Origin: Candidatus Nitrosopumilus sp.
GTDB lineage: Archaea > Thermoproteota > Nitrososphaeria > Nitrososphaerales > Nitrosopumilaceae
Length of the DNA: 41,046 nucleotides
Assembly: GCA_003702495.1 (NCBI GenBank)
Contig: REGH01000007.1
Location: 1 to 41,046, forward strand
Reading direction: 5' to 3'
The notes below the pieces were generated by a model. It ran no database searches, was not told the DNA's origin, and saw nothing but the letters and a program-made list of their open reading frames with translations. This document shows, in pieces, positions 9,199 to 18,612 of the stretch. A program made the position numbers and the translations under genes. Numbering within the stretch: the first letter of the stretch is position 1; every line of letters begins with the position of its first letter.

Positions 9199-9396
9199 TT
9201 GGGTTTTTTTAAAAAAATTAAATGCGATATTTGTAATAGTAAATTTTCAAAGCAAGAAGAGTTGATGAATCACAAACAGATTGTTCATGGCAAGGATTTA
9301 CAATACGATTGCAAAGAATGTAACAAGTTTTTCTCAAACATGGAAGATATGAGAACTCATTTACAAAGAGAGCACAGTTACAAAAAAGATAGATAA
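9199..9396 (+). CDS. C2H2 zinc finger protein (two fingers)
   Basis: TTG start abutting upstream TAA; 'CDICNSKFSKQEELMNHKQIVHG' and 'CKECNKFFSNMEDMRTHLQREH'. Confidence 0.75.
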   Translation: MGFFKKIKCDICNSKFSKQEELMNHKQIVHGKDLQYDCKECNKFFSNMEDMRTHLQREHSYKKDR

Positions 9397-9591
9397 CTAA
9401 ATTGCTTTTACGGTTTTGACTACTGGAGGTCTAACTTTAGTAAATACTCTGAATCCACAAATACATTTGATTTCAGGTAATCGAGATAACTCAGTATTTG
9501 AAACCATGGTACCACATCTAAGGCAAGAATAGTTTACATCAAATGTTTCAACAGGGGTTTCTTCTACTTCATCAAAGTTTTCTTCAGCCAT
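9397..9591 (-). CDS. rpoP: DNA-directed RNA polymerase subunit P (Rpo12)
   Basis: 'YSCLRCGTMVSNTELSRLPEIKCICGFRVFTKVRPPVVKTVKAI'; start set at MAEENF within ORF 9397..9603. Confidence 0.85.
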   Translation of the reverse strand: MAEENFDEVEETPVETFDVNYSCLRCGTMVSNTELSRLPEIKCICGFRVFTKVRPPVVKTVKAI

Positions 9592-9622
9592 GTTTATCAT
9601 CAAAATTTCTATAATTTAGAGA

Positions 9623-9931
9623 TTATGTTAATGAGAGTTCAATGTAGACGTCATCAGGGATTTTTAGTCTCATTAATTGTCTGATTGCTTTATCATCAGC
9701 GTTAATGTTGATAATTCTTCTATGCATTTTCATTTCCCATTTCTCATAAGTTTCAGTTCCATTACCGCATGGAGATTTCCTAGTTGCAACATGTAGTCTT
9801 TTAACAGGAAGTGGTGTTGGACCCTTCACCTTAACACCGGTTTTTTTCCCGATACCCATGATTTCCCCACATACACCATCTAACTTTGGTAGACTGGTTG
9901 ATGTGAGTTTTACACGGGCGGTTTGGGTCAT
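9623..9931 (-). CDS. rps10: 30S ribosomal protein S10
   Basis: 102 aa; 'ARVKLTSTSLPKLDGVC...GPTPLPVKRLHVATRKSPCGNGTETYEKWEMKMHRRIIN'. Confidence 0.95.
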   Translation of the reverse strand: MTQTARVKLTSTSLPKLDGVCGEIMGIGKKTGVKVKGPTPLPVKRLHVATRKSPCGNGTETYEKWEMKMHRRIININADDKAIRQLMRLKIPDDVYIELSLT

Positions 9932-9942
9932 AAAAAATCCGC

Positions 9943-11241
9943 CTATGGTTTGTACTCTTCGGTAATTTCCTTAACGATTCCTGCTGCGATAGTAGCACCC
10001 ATATCTCTAAGGGCGAATCTACCCATTTCAGGGAAGTCTTGGAAGGTCTCGATACAAGTTGGTCTTACCGGTCTAATTTTGACAATTGCAGAATCACCAA
10101 CTTTGAGGAATTTTGGATTTTCTTCCTCAACTGCACCAGATGCTGGGTTGATCTTTTGTAAGAACTCAGTAACTGTTGCTGCAACTTGTGCAGTGTGTGC
10201 GTGCATAACTGGAGTGTAACCAGGAGCGATTGCTGTTGGGTGGTGAATTACAATAATTTGTGCTTTGAATTCTTTTGCAACTGCAGGAGGAGCGTCAGGA
10301 CTTCCTAGAACATCTCCTCTCTTGATATCTTTCTTTTCAACACCTCTAAGGTTGAAACCAATGTTATCACCTGCTTCTGCAGATGGCATCTCTGTATGGT
10401 GAGTTTCAATAGATTTGATTTCACCAGGAGCGCCTGAAGGCATTACAACAATTTTGTCTCCTGCTTTCATAACACCTGTTTCAACTCTACCTACAGGTAC
10501 TGTTCCTACACCAGTGATGGTGTAAACATCTTGGATTGGAACACGTAGTGGTTTACCAATTGGTTTTTCAGATACTGTAAAGTCATCAAATGCTTCAAGT
10601 AATGTTTTACCAGAGTACCAAGACATATTCTCGGATTTTTTAACCAAGTTGTCGCCTTTCCATCCAGAAACTGGAATGAATGGTACGTTTTCTAGTTTGT
10701 AACCTACAGATTTAACTAATTTTTCACCTTTTTCTTTGGCTGTTTTGAATGCTTCTTCAGAATAGTTGCTATCATCCATCTTGTTGATTGCAACAATTAG
10801 TTGGTTTACACCTAAAGTCTTAAGCAAGAATGCATGTTCTCTTGCTTGACCACCTGCTGCAATTGCAGTATCGGTTTCACCTTCTTTTGCTGAAAGTACT
10901 AAGACTGCTGCATCGGCTTCAGAAGCACCAGTAATCATGTTTTTAATAAAGTCCCTGTGACCAGGAGCGTCAATCAAAGTAAAGAAGTACTTTGGAGACT
11001 CAAACTTTTGGAATGCAAGATCGATTGTAATACCTCTCTCTCTTTCATCCTTAATGTTATCCATAACCCAAGCGTACTTGAAAGTATCACCTTTTCCGGT
11101 CTTCTCGGATTCGGATGCATGGGATGCAATTGTTCTTTCATCTACAACTCCAAGATCCATCAAGAAATGACCCATAGTTGTTGATTTTCCATTATCAATA
11201 TGACCTGTAACAATCAGGTTCAAGTGTGGTTTATCTGCCAT
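9943..11241 (-). CDS. tuf: Translation elongation factor EF-1 alpha
   Basis: 432 aa; 'GHIDNGKSTTMGHFL', 'DAPGHRDFIKNMITG', 'NKMDD', 'GVGTVPVGRVETG'. Confidence 0.98.
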   Translation of the reverse strand: MADKPHLNLIVTGHIDNGKSTTMGHFLMDLGVVDERTIASHASESEKTGKGDTFKYAWVMDNIKDERERGITIDLAFQKFESPKYFFTLIDAPGHRDFIKNMITGASEADAAVLVLSAKEGETDTAIAAGGQAREHAFLLKTLGVNQLIVAINKMDDSNYSEEAFKTAKEKGEKLVKSVGYKLENVPFIPVSGWKGDNLVKKSENMSWYSGKTLLEAFDDFTVSEKPIGKPLRVPIQDVYTITGVGTVPVGRVETGVMKAGDKIVVMPSGAPGEIKSIETHHTEMPSAEAGDNIGFNLRGVEKKDIKRGDVLGSPDAPPAVAKEFKAQIIVIHHPTAIAPGYTPVMHAHTAQVAATVTEFLQKINPASGAVEEENPKFLKVGDSAIVKIRPVRPTCIETFQDFPEMGRFALRDMGATIAAGIVKEITEEYKP

Positions 11242-11362
11242 GTACAGAGCGTATCTGAGGGCATTTATTACTGTTATGAATTTTTGAAGAAAATTCTAAA
11301 ATTTTTCAATTAATTTCAGATCAGAAGACTTTGCTAAAAGCACATAAATCAAAGAGACAAAA

Positions 11363-12508
11363 ATGGAAAATATGAAAATTACAGTTTCAGTTATCAAAGC
11401 CGATGTCGGCGGTGTCGGAGGACACACAAAACCCAGTGACGGATTATTAGACGCAATCAGAAATACCGTTAAAAATTCAGCAGATTTGCTTATCGATTAT
11501 TACATAGGATATTGTGGAGATGATACACATATCGTAATGTCTCATACCCACGGAGTAGATAATCAACAAATCCACAAACTGGCATGGGATGCATTCATGG
11601 CAGGAACTCAAGTTGCAAAAGAAGAGGGATTGTATGGTGCAGGACAAGACTTACTCAAAGACTCATTTTCTGGAAACGTAAAAGGAATGGGTCCAGGTGT
11701 TGCTGAAATGGAATTTGAAGAAAGACCAAATGAAGCATTCACTGTATTTGCAGCTGACAAAACAGAACCAGGTGCATTCAACTATCCAATTTACAGAATG
11801 TTTGTAGATGCACTTAGCAATACAGGATTAATTGTAAACAAGAATCTCGCAGACGGAGTAAAAATCAACATCATGGATGTTGAAAAGGCTCAAATTGCAG
11901 AATTAGAATTATGGCAAGACAAACCAACAATCGAAGCTGCATTGATGTATCCAGGAAGATATGTTGTAGATTCAGTAACAACAAAAGATGGAGAACCAAT
12001 TCTTGCAGCATCAACTGACAGATTACACAATATTGCAGGAACCTATGTTGGAAAAGACGATCCAATTTGTGTTGTTAGAACTCAAAAAAAATTCCCAGCA
12101 ACAGAAGAAGTAGGAAGTGTCTTTAACAATCCTCATTTTGTTGCAGGAAACACAAGAGGAAGTCACAATATGCCATTGATGCCTGTGAAACTAAACTCTG
12201 CAGCCACAATCAACTTTTGTATTCCAATTGTTGAGGCACTTGTCTTTAGTATGCACAATGGTAAGTTCACTGGACCATTTGACGGATTCTCAACTCCAGA
12301 CTGGGATCTAATTAGAGAAAGAGCAACAGAAAAAGCAATGGCAATTAGAAGTCAAGGATTCATCCATCCAGCAACACTAGTTCCATCAGAGCTAGAATAT
12401 GCCGAAGGTTACAGAGCTAGAATGGATGTTTTAGAAAGCAAAATGAAGGCAATGGAAGGAACAGATTCTAGTGGTGACAGAAAAGAAAATTACGAAGATC
12501 CAGATTAG
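11363..12508 (+). CDS. Fructose-1,6-bisphosphate aldolase/phosphatase (archaeal bifunctional type)
   Basis: 381 aa; 'MKITVSVIKADVGGVGGHTKPSDGLL', 'YYIGYCGDDTHIVMSHTHG', 'AFNYPIYRMFVD'. Confidence 0.95.
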   Translation: MENMKITVSVIKADVGGVGGHTKPSDGLLDAIRNTVKNSADLLIDYYIGYCGDDTHIVMSHTHGVDNQQIHKLAWDAFMAGTQVAKEEGLYGAGQDLLKDSFSGNVKGMGPGVAEMEFEERPNEAFTVFAADKTEPGAFNYPIYRMFVDALSNTGLIVNKNLADGVKINIMDVEKAQIAELELWQDKPTIEAALMYPGRYVVDSVTTKDGEPILAASTDRLHNIAGTYVGKDDPICVVRTQKKFPATEEVGSVFNNPHFVAGNTRGSHNMPLMPVKLNSAATINFCIPIVEALVFSMHNGKFTGPFDGFSTPDWDLIRERATEKAMAIRSQGFIHPATLVPSELEYAEGYRARMDVLESKMKAMEGTDSSGDRKENYEDPD

Positions 12509-12576
12509 TAATTTTAAGAACTGCAAATCATAAGAAATAGTTAAATCAAAAAAGAGCCTATTAAATTAAGGTAGAA

Positions 12577-12984
12577 ATGGGTTTTCAGAAAATTTTTGAT
12601 TGGAAGACATACATCTTCACAGCATTAGCAGTCATATCATTTTCAAATTTCATGGTTGGGTTATTTGGTCAAACTATACCAAATGTGATAATAGACTTTT
12701 TCAAAGTTGCAGGGGAGTATGTCGTCCTAGGAGCAGTATTTGTGTTTGCACTCGCATGGTTACTCAAAGCAAAACCTCACAATCGTCCAAAACAATACTC
12801 AGTAGTAACCTTTGACGTATATGGAAAAAAGAGTCAGATTGATGGATTGAGAACAGAATTCAAAACACATGATGTTGCATGGAGTTTTATGAAACAATAC
12901 AAGAAATCTTATCCACTATACAATTTTGCGCTTGTGTCAGATCTTCCAAAGTCAGATAAGCCAACAATTTTTAGATACATCTAG
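12577..12984 (+). CDS. Hypothetical membrane protein
   Basis: 135 aa with two hydrophobic segments near the N terminus. Confidence 0.65.
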   Translation: MGFQKIFDWKTYIFTALAVISFSNFMVGLFGQTIPNVIIDFFKVAGEYVVLGAVFVFALAWLLKAKPHNRPKQYSVVTFDVYGKKSQIDGLRTEFKTHDVAWSFMKQYKKSYPLYNFALVSDLPKSDKPTIFRYI

Positions 12985-13020
12985 ATTCAATTTTTATTCA
13001 ACATTACATAAGGGATTAGA

Positions 13021-14787
13021 ATGGAGTTTTCTATCTTAGCTGATTCATTTAACAGGATGGAATCAACTAGAAAAAGACTAGAACTTACACAATATTTAGT
13101 GGAATTGTTTGAAAAAAGTCCACAAGAAGTGATTTCAAAGATTGTCTACTTACTACAAGGAAAGCTCAGACCGGATTTTGAAGGAATAGAGTTAGGAGTT
13201 GCTGAAAAGCTAGCAATAAGAGCAATTTCAAAATCATCGGGAATTCCAATTAAAAAAATTGAAGATGAATATAGAAAAGGAGGGGACTTGGGACATGCTG
13301 CAGCTATAATTCTTGAACAAAAAACTCAAACAACGTTTCTTGTAGAAGACATTACAGTTGAACGAGTTTATGAGACATTATTCAAAATTGCAAAACTAGA
13401 AGGCAACAGATCACAAGACATGAAGATGAAATACATATCCAGTCTACTTAATGATGCAAGTCCATTAGAGGCAAGTTTCATTCTAAAGATACTGTTAGGC
13501 ACACTAAGACTAGGAATTGCAGAGAATACAGTGATGGATGCATTAGCAATAGCATTTTCAGGAAGTAAAGAGAATAGAAAAATTTTAGAACATGCATACA
13601 ATGTTTCAAGTGATTTAGGAAAAGTTGCCGAAGTATTAGCAACTGAAGGACTAGAGGGTGTTGAGAAATTTGAAATAATTTTGTTCAATCCAATTCGACC
13701 AATGCTTGCAGACAGAGTAAAGAGTGAAAAAGAAGCAGTTGAAAAAATGGGGAATGAATTTGCAGCAGAATACAAACTAGATGGAGAAAGAGTTCAATTA
13801 CACATTGAAGGAGACAAAGTAGTTTTATTTTCAAGAAGTCTAGAAAACATTTCAAGTTACTATCCAGACATTATAGAAAAAATTCCAAAAACAATGCTAG
13901 CAGAAAATATTGTGCTAGAAGCAGAAGCAGTTGCAATAAACGAAAACACTGGAGAATTTTTACCATTTCAGGAATTAATGCATAGAAGAAGAAAATACAA
14001 AATAGAAAAAGCAGTTACCCAGTATCCAATTACAGTTAATCTCTTTGATATTTTGTATTGTAATGGAAAGAGTTGCTTAGAATTAGACTATAAGGAACGA
14101 AGAGAAAAGATGGAAAAAATGGTAAAAGAGGATGAATTTGTAAAATACATTCCAATGGCCATAGTCAAAAATGAAAATGACATTGAAGACTTTTTTGAAA
14201 ATAGTATTAATGCTGGAAGTGAGGGTCTAATGCTAAAGATGCTTGGTAGCCCATATCAAGCAGGTTCAAGAGGAAGTCACTGGTTAAAACTCAAAAGAGA
14301 ATATCAAAATGAACTCGGAGATAGTTTAGATCTTGTTGTAATAGGAGGATTCTTTGGAAAAGGAAGAAGAACAGGAAACTATGGTACTCTTTTGTTAGCA
14401 ACATACGAAGAAGATGAAGATACATTCACAAGTATCTGTAAAGTTGGTACAGGATTTTCAGATGAAGATTTAGATCAATTATATCAAATTTTAAATCCCA
14501 AAGTAACAATCAAAAAAAATCCACGTATCAATAGTGAAATGGAAGCTGATGTTTGGTTTGAACCAGAGTTAGTTATAGAAGTTGTCGCATCAGAAATTAC
14601 ACTCAGTCCAATTCACAAAGCAGCAAGAGATAAAATTAGAAAAGGCGCTGGACTTGCACTTAGATTTCCAAAATTTACAGGAAAGATAAGAGTTGAAAAA
14701 ATGGCTGAAGACGCATCCACAAATGAAGAAGTCATTACATTATACCAAGGTCAGAAAAAAGTGGCACATGACAAAAGTCTCATGTAA
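13021..14787 (+). CDS. lig: ATP-dependent DNA ligase
   Basis: 588 aa; nucleotidyltransferase motif 'AEYKLDGERVQLH', 'SEGLMLKMLGSPYQAGSRGSHWLKLKREY'. Confidence 0.97.
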   Translation: MEFSILADSFNRMESTRKRLELTQYLVELFEKSPQEVISKIVYLLQGKLRPDFEGIELGVAEKLAIRAISKSSGIPIKKIEDEYRKGGDLGHAAAIILEQKTQTTFLVEDITVERVYETLFKIAKLEGNRSQDMKMKYISSLLNDASPLEASFILKILLGTLRLGIAENTVMDALAIAFSGSKENRKILEHAYNVSSDLGKVAEVLATEGLEGVEKFEIILFNPIRPMLADRVKSEKEAVEKMGNEFAAEYKLDGERVQLHIEGDKVVLFSRSLENISSYYPDIIEKIPKTMLAENIVLEAEAVAINENTGEFLPFQELMHRRRKYKIEKAVTQYPITVNLFDILYCNGKSCLELDYKERREKMEKMVKEDEFVKYIPMAIVKNENDIEDFFENSINAGSEGLMLKMLGSPYQAGSRGSHWLKLKREYQNELGDSLDLVVIGGFFGKGRRTGNYGTLLLATYEEDEDTFTSICKVGTGFSDEDLDQLYQILNPKVTIKKNPRINSEMEADVWFEPELVIEVVASEITLSPIHKAARDKIRKGAGLALRFPKFTGKIRVEKMAEDASTNEEVITLYQGQKKVAHDKSLM

Positions 14788-14818
14788 TCATGCTCAAAAA
14801 TCATTTCAGATCATAGAG

Positions 14819-14828
14819 GATTTAAATT
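14819..14828 (+). promoter_or_regulatory. Candidate TATA box for the DUF47-family gene
   Basis: 'gatttaaatt' region about 25-30 bp upstream of ATG 14853, consistent with an archaeal leaderless promoter. Confidence 0.4.
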
Positions 14829-14852
14829 ACCTTGGGATTGGGTAGTTTTGTT

Positions 14853-15506
14853 ATGTATAGCGGAGAGCTTGAAGTTCAAGCAAAAAGAAAGGCTATAGCA
14901 GTTTTACAAGACGAAATCAACAGAATTCTAAATGCTTCCAGAGAACTAGCAACACTTCCTGAACTGATGATGAAAAAAGACAAAACAGGAATCAAAAATA
15001 CATTAGAACAAATTTCTACAATTGAAGAAGAGGTAGAAAACCTAAGAAGAAAAATTACACGTGAAGTAGCAGATGTTGGAGGTTTGATCATGAACAGAGA
15101 AAATCTTCTAAACACAGCATACACAATGGATGAAATTGCAGGTTACATTACCGGAATTTCATTCAAACTCTCAAATGTAAAACCAGCTACTCTAAAAAGT
15201 GCAAAACTAGACAAAGACTTGACAAAACTAATTGAATTAGTTGTAGACGAAGTCTACAAACTAAACGAAATCATTAGAAGTCTTAACACAAATACTGCAA
15301 ATGCAATTGAATTGGCACAAGAAACACAAACAATTGAAAGAGAAATCGACATCAAATACAGACAAGCAACAATAAAGCTTCTAACAGAAGTAACAAACAC
15401 AAAAGAATTGATGTTAATGAAAGACGTGATTGAAGGAATCGAAGAGATGGCAGACAAATGCCAAAGAGTATCAGATTCTTTCATTTTGTTAGCATTAAGC
15501 CTATAA
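14853..15506 (+). CDS. DUF47/PhoU-like family protein
   Basis: Helical protein (MYSGELEVQAKRKAIAVLQDEINRIL...IEGIEEMADKCQRVSDSFILLALSL); C-terminal 'IEGIEEMADKCQRVSDS' is DUF47/PhoU-like; start chosen at second Met of ORF 14832..15506. Confidence 0.75.
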   Translation: MYSGELEVQAKRKAIAVLQDEINRILNASRELATLPELMMKKDKTGIKNTLEQISTIEEEVENLRRKITREVADVGGLIMNRENLLNTAYTMDEIAGYITGISFKLSNVKPATLKSAKLDKDLTKLIELVVDEVYKLNEIIRSLNTNTANAIELAQETQTIEREIDIKYRQATIKLLTEVTNTKELMLMKDVIEGIEEMADKCQRVSDSFILLALSL

Positions 15507-15597
15507 CCAAATCACATCTACATTTTTACTTTATTTTCTATTTTTACAAGTATCAATAAGCTAATGAATTCATATACACTAGAAGTTTTAAAAAATT

Positions 15598-16134
15598 ATG
15601 AAGGGAGAGTTAATTGAAAACAGAGTGATTGTGTGGAACATCGAGGATTCTCGTAAGCTTTTCGCTAGTGGGTATTATGGAAAGCCAATTGGCATTCCAA
15701 AACCAAAGATTGAAGAGATTGACGCACCTCTAATTTTAGATTTGATTGAATCATTATATTTGTTAGAAAATAAAAAAATTACAATATCAAAATCAAAACA
15801 TAAAGTTACAGTTAATCAAATGACAGATATTTGTAAAAATGAACATCACGATTTTGATAAAAAATATCTAGTTTACAAAAACTTTAGAGACAAGGGATAC
15901 ATCATCAATCCGGGAATAAAATTTGGTTGTGACTTTGCAGTTTATGAGAAAGGTCCAGGAATTGATCATGCTCCATTTTTAATTCAAGTATACAATAGAA
16001 ACGAACCAATTACATCCACAGGAATTGTATTAGCAGGTCGATTAGCAACATCAGTAAAGAAACAATTCATCTTAGCAATTCCTAAAGGCAAAGATAATGT
16101 TGACTTTTTGGCGTTAGATTGGTGGAAAGCCTAA
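15598..16134 (+). CDS. endA: tRNA-intron (splicing) endonuclease
   Basis: 178 aa; 'FRDKGYIINPGIKFGCDFAVYEKGPGIDHAPFLIQV'. Confidence 0.9.
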   Translation: MKGELIENRVIVWNIEDSRKLFASGYYGKPIGIPKPKIEEIDAPLILDLIESLYLLENKKITISKSKHKVTVNQMTDICKNEHHDFDKKYLVYKNFRDKGYIINPGIKFGCDFAVYEKGPGIDHAPFLIQVYNRNEPITSTGIVLAGRLATSVKKQFILAIPKGKDNVDFLALDWWKA

Positions 16135-16508
16135 ATTGATTTTATGTGACCGGCAATACGATCATAGATGTCAAAAAGATCTTTTGTAATTCCAAATGCT
16201 AAATGATTATCCCATTTACTACGAATTCTGACTGCATTCTCTGTTGGTTCAACATAGATTGTTGCATCTTTTACGGATTGTTTTGCAATCATCTCGTTTA
16301 ATTCAGAATCTTGATTTAGTTTTTGTGCAATAGCACCAGGACCGTCCCAACTTACACTCTCAACAGTTTTTGATGCAAAATGACCTCTTGTTTTGAGTTG
16401 TGTTTTTGCAACATAGCTACTGACATTATTTCCAACATCTTTTCTTACGATAAAGTGTGCTTGATATCTATCTAGTGCGCCCCAAGGCATTGGATTTGGA
16501 TCTTGCAT
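16131..16508 (-). CDS. Hypothetical protein
   Basis: 125 aa ORF in a two-gene minus-strand unit. Confidence 0.65.
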   Translation of the reverse strand: MQDPNPMPWGALDRYQAHFIVRKDVGNNVSSYVAKTQLKTRGHFASKTVESVSWDGPGAIAQKLNQDSELNEMIAKQSVKDATIYVEPTENAVRIRSKWDNHLAFGITKDLFDIYDRIAGHIKSI

Positions 16509-16510
16509 TT

Positions 16511-16747
16511 TTACCCCTTTTGAATAATTTGAATTACGTCAATGTTAGAGTTCTTAACATCAAGACATCCTCTATTTGTTATCATTCTTGCTGTATGAGC
16601 AAAATATCTACTGTAATAATCACCTTGTTCAACATCATCGGTTCCAATCTCTTTGGATTCAGAATCTACACCGATCTCCTTTAACATACTACTAAATTTC
16701 TCAGGCCATGTCTGATAGACAAATGTATCTGGCTCTGTATCATGCAT
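16511..16747 (-). CDS. Hypothetical protein
   Basis: 78 aa ORF 2 bp upstream of 16131..16508. Confidence 0.6.
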   Translation of the reverse strand: MHDTEPDTFVYQTWPEKFSSMLKEIGVDSESKEIGTDDVEQGDYYSRYFAHTARMITNRGCLDVKNSNIDVIQIIQKG

Positions 16748-16843
16748 TAAAAATCCTGAATCATACCCACAAATAAAGATATCAAGAAAAAAGTCCTAGA
16801 GATCAATCCAAATAAATATCACAAGAGATTTGAGAATTCTATT

Positions 16844-18610
16844 ATGTTAAAATTCCAAGACAAAGTCGCACTGGTTACAGGAAGCGGAACAGGTATTGGA
16901 AAAGCCATTGCAACAAAATTTGTAGAAAATGGTGCTAGTGTAATTATTCTGGGTAGAAGAAAAGAGCCACTACAAGAGGCCGCAACAGAACTTGAGGGAA
17001 AAATTCCACAAGGAGTAAATGCTACAGTCAAAATTTTTGCAGGAGTAGATGTTGCAGATGAAACAGCAATGAATGAAATGTTTGACACATTAAAAAATGA
17101 AGGAACAAATGTAGATTATATCATTAACAATGCAGGAGTTTCAGGTCCTGTAACATGTTTTCCAAATTCACCATTAGATGAATTCAAAAGTACTATTGCA
17201 ATTCATTTGACTGGAACATTTTGGGGTTCAGTTCAAGCACTAAAAGTAATGAAAGAAGGAGGAAAAATAATTACAATTTCAACATTCTTTACTGAAGAAA
17301 AACCATTAGAACAAAGACCATACAGATTTAGAAGTCCATACACTGCATCACAAGGTGCAAAGAACAGACTTGCTGAATGCATGTCATGGGAATTAACTGA
17401 TAAAGGAATCATATCAATTGCAACAAATCCAGGTCCAGTTCATTCAGATAGAATTTACAAGACAGTATATCCAAAAGCAGCAGCAGAATTTATGAGAGTT
17501 AGCGGATTTGAAGACTTGACCCCAGTTCAAGTTGAAGAAGCAAAAGACGATTTACTAGAATGCATTCAAGCAGACGGAATTGATAAAGAAGGAATTGCCA
17601 AAACAGCAGAAAAATTAGCAAACGGAAGAGATGTTGCAAAATTAACAGAAACATATACAAATCTATTAACAAAAATTAAAACCATAGCTGAGAAAGTACA
17701 GAACAACACTTCTCACATGATTGCAAACAGAGAATTTTTGTCACAAGCACAAGTATCTGAAACAGTTCTCAATTTGTGTGATGATGAAATTGCAAAAATT
17801 ATCAACGGCAAAGTAATTCCAGGAGATAGAGTATTTTATCCAGTAAAACCTCACATCGGAACAACAGCACCAGGAGTTCATCAACCAGACTTTACAGGAA
17901 AAGCAGTAGTCTTTACAATTGATGGAACAGACAAAACAGATGCTGAAAGAGTCGAATTTTTGGCAAGTCATGTTGAGAAAAACGGTGGGAAAGTTGCATG
18001 TTTCATTTCACAATCAACACCTCAAGAGATTCAAGATTCCATTAGTGGAAAATTCCACTCTCATGTAGTAGATATCAAAAATCCTGAGGAAGTAGAAAGA
18101 TGGCTAAACACTGCCAAAACAAACATTGGAGAAATTCTAGCAGTAGTTCACGTTACAGGTAAACTACCAGAAGTAGGAAATCTAACTGAATTAACTAGAG
18201 CAGGCTGGGAAGAACTAGTTGCAAAATTCATCTCAACACCAGCAACTGTTGCCCAAAGAACACTAGAGCAATTTGTTCCAGGAGGAGGAAAAGATCCAAG
18301 ACTCTACAAAGATAAAACAGGCTCCATCATGATTATTGGCCCAGACTTGCCAGTTGGAAAAAAAGTTTCAGGAACACAAAGAGCACAAGTAGAAGTTTTC
18401 AGAGGAGCATTAAGACCATTCACAACAACAGTAAATCAAGAATTAAGTGATGTTCTAAAATCTAAAATCAGAATGTTTACTGTTTTCCCAGGTTCTGTAA
18501 CAGGAATAGAGCCAGACAATCAAAAAATTGCAGATGCATTTAATTTCTTAGTATCAGAAAATGCTGCTTCATCATCTGAAGTAACTTTCTGTGTTGACGA
18601 ATCAAGATAA
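16844..18610 (+). CDS. Tandem short-chain dehydrogenase/reductase-like protein
   Basis: 588 aa; first SDR 'VALVTGSGTGIGKAIATKFVENGASVIILGRR', 'YIINNAGVSGP', 'SPYTASQGAKNRLAECMSWELTDKGIISIATNPGPVHSDRI'; second half a degenerate Rossmann/SDR-like domain. Confidence 0.88.
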   Translation: MLKFQDKVALVTGSGTGIGKAIATKFVENGASVIILGRRKEPLQEAATELEGKIPQGVNATVKIFAGVDVADETAMNEMFDTLKNEGTNVDYIINNAGVSGPVTCFPNSPLDEFKSTIAIHLTGTFWGSVQALKVMKEGGKIITISTFFTEEKPLEQRPYRFRSPYTASQGAKNRLAECMSWELTDKGIISIATNPGPVHSDRIYKTVYPKAAAEFMRVSGFEDLTPVQVEEAKDDLLECIQADGIDKEGIAKTAEKLANGRDVAKLTETYTNLLTKIKTIAEKVQNNTSHMIANREFLSQAQVSETVLNLCDDEIAKIINGKVIPGDRVFYPVKPHIGTTAPGVHQPDFTGKAVVFTIDGTDKTDAERVEFLASHVEKNGGKVACFISQSTPQEIQDSISGKFHSHVVDIKNPEEVERWLNTAKTNIGEILAVVHVTGKLPEVGNLTELTRAGWEELVAKFISTPATVAQRTLEQFVPGGGKDPRLYKDKTGSIMIIGPDLPVGKKVSGTQRAQVEVFRGALRPFTTTVNQELSDVLKSKIRMFTVFPGSVTGIEPDNQKIADAFNFLVSENAASSSEVTFCVDESR

Positions 18611-18612
18611 GA

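Noticed and set aside
9923-10219. Plus-strand ORF antisense to EF-1A
   Set aside because: Overlaps a highly conserved gene on the other strand and has no recognisable domain; same reasoning for 10957-11184
13368-13775. Minus-strand ORF antisense to DNA ligase
   Set aside because: Lies within the ligase coding region, including the KxDG catalytic region; shadow ORF
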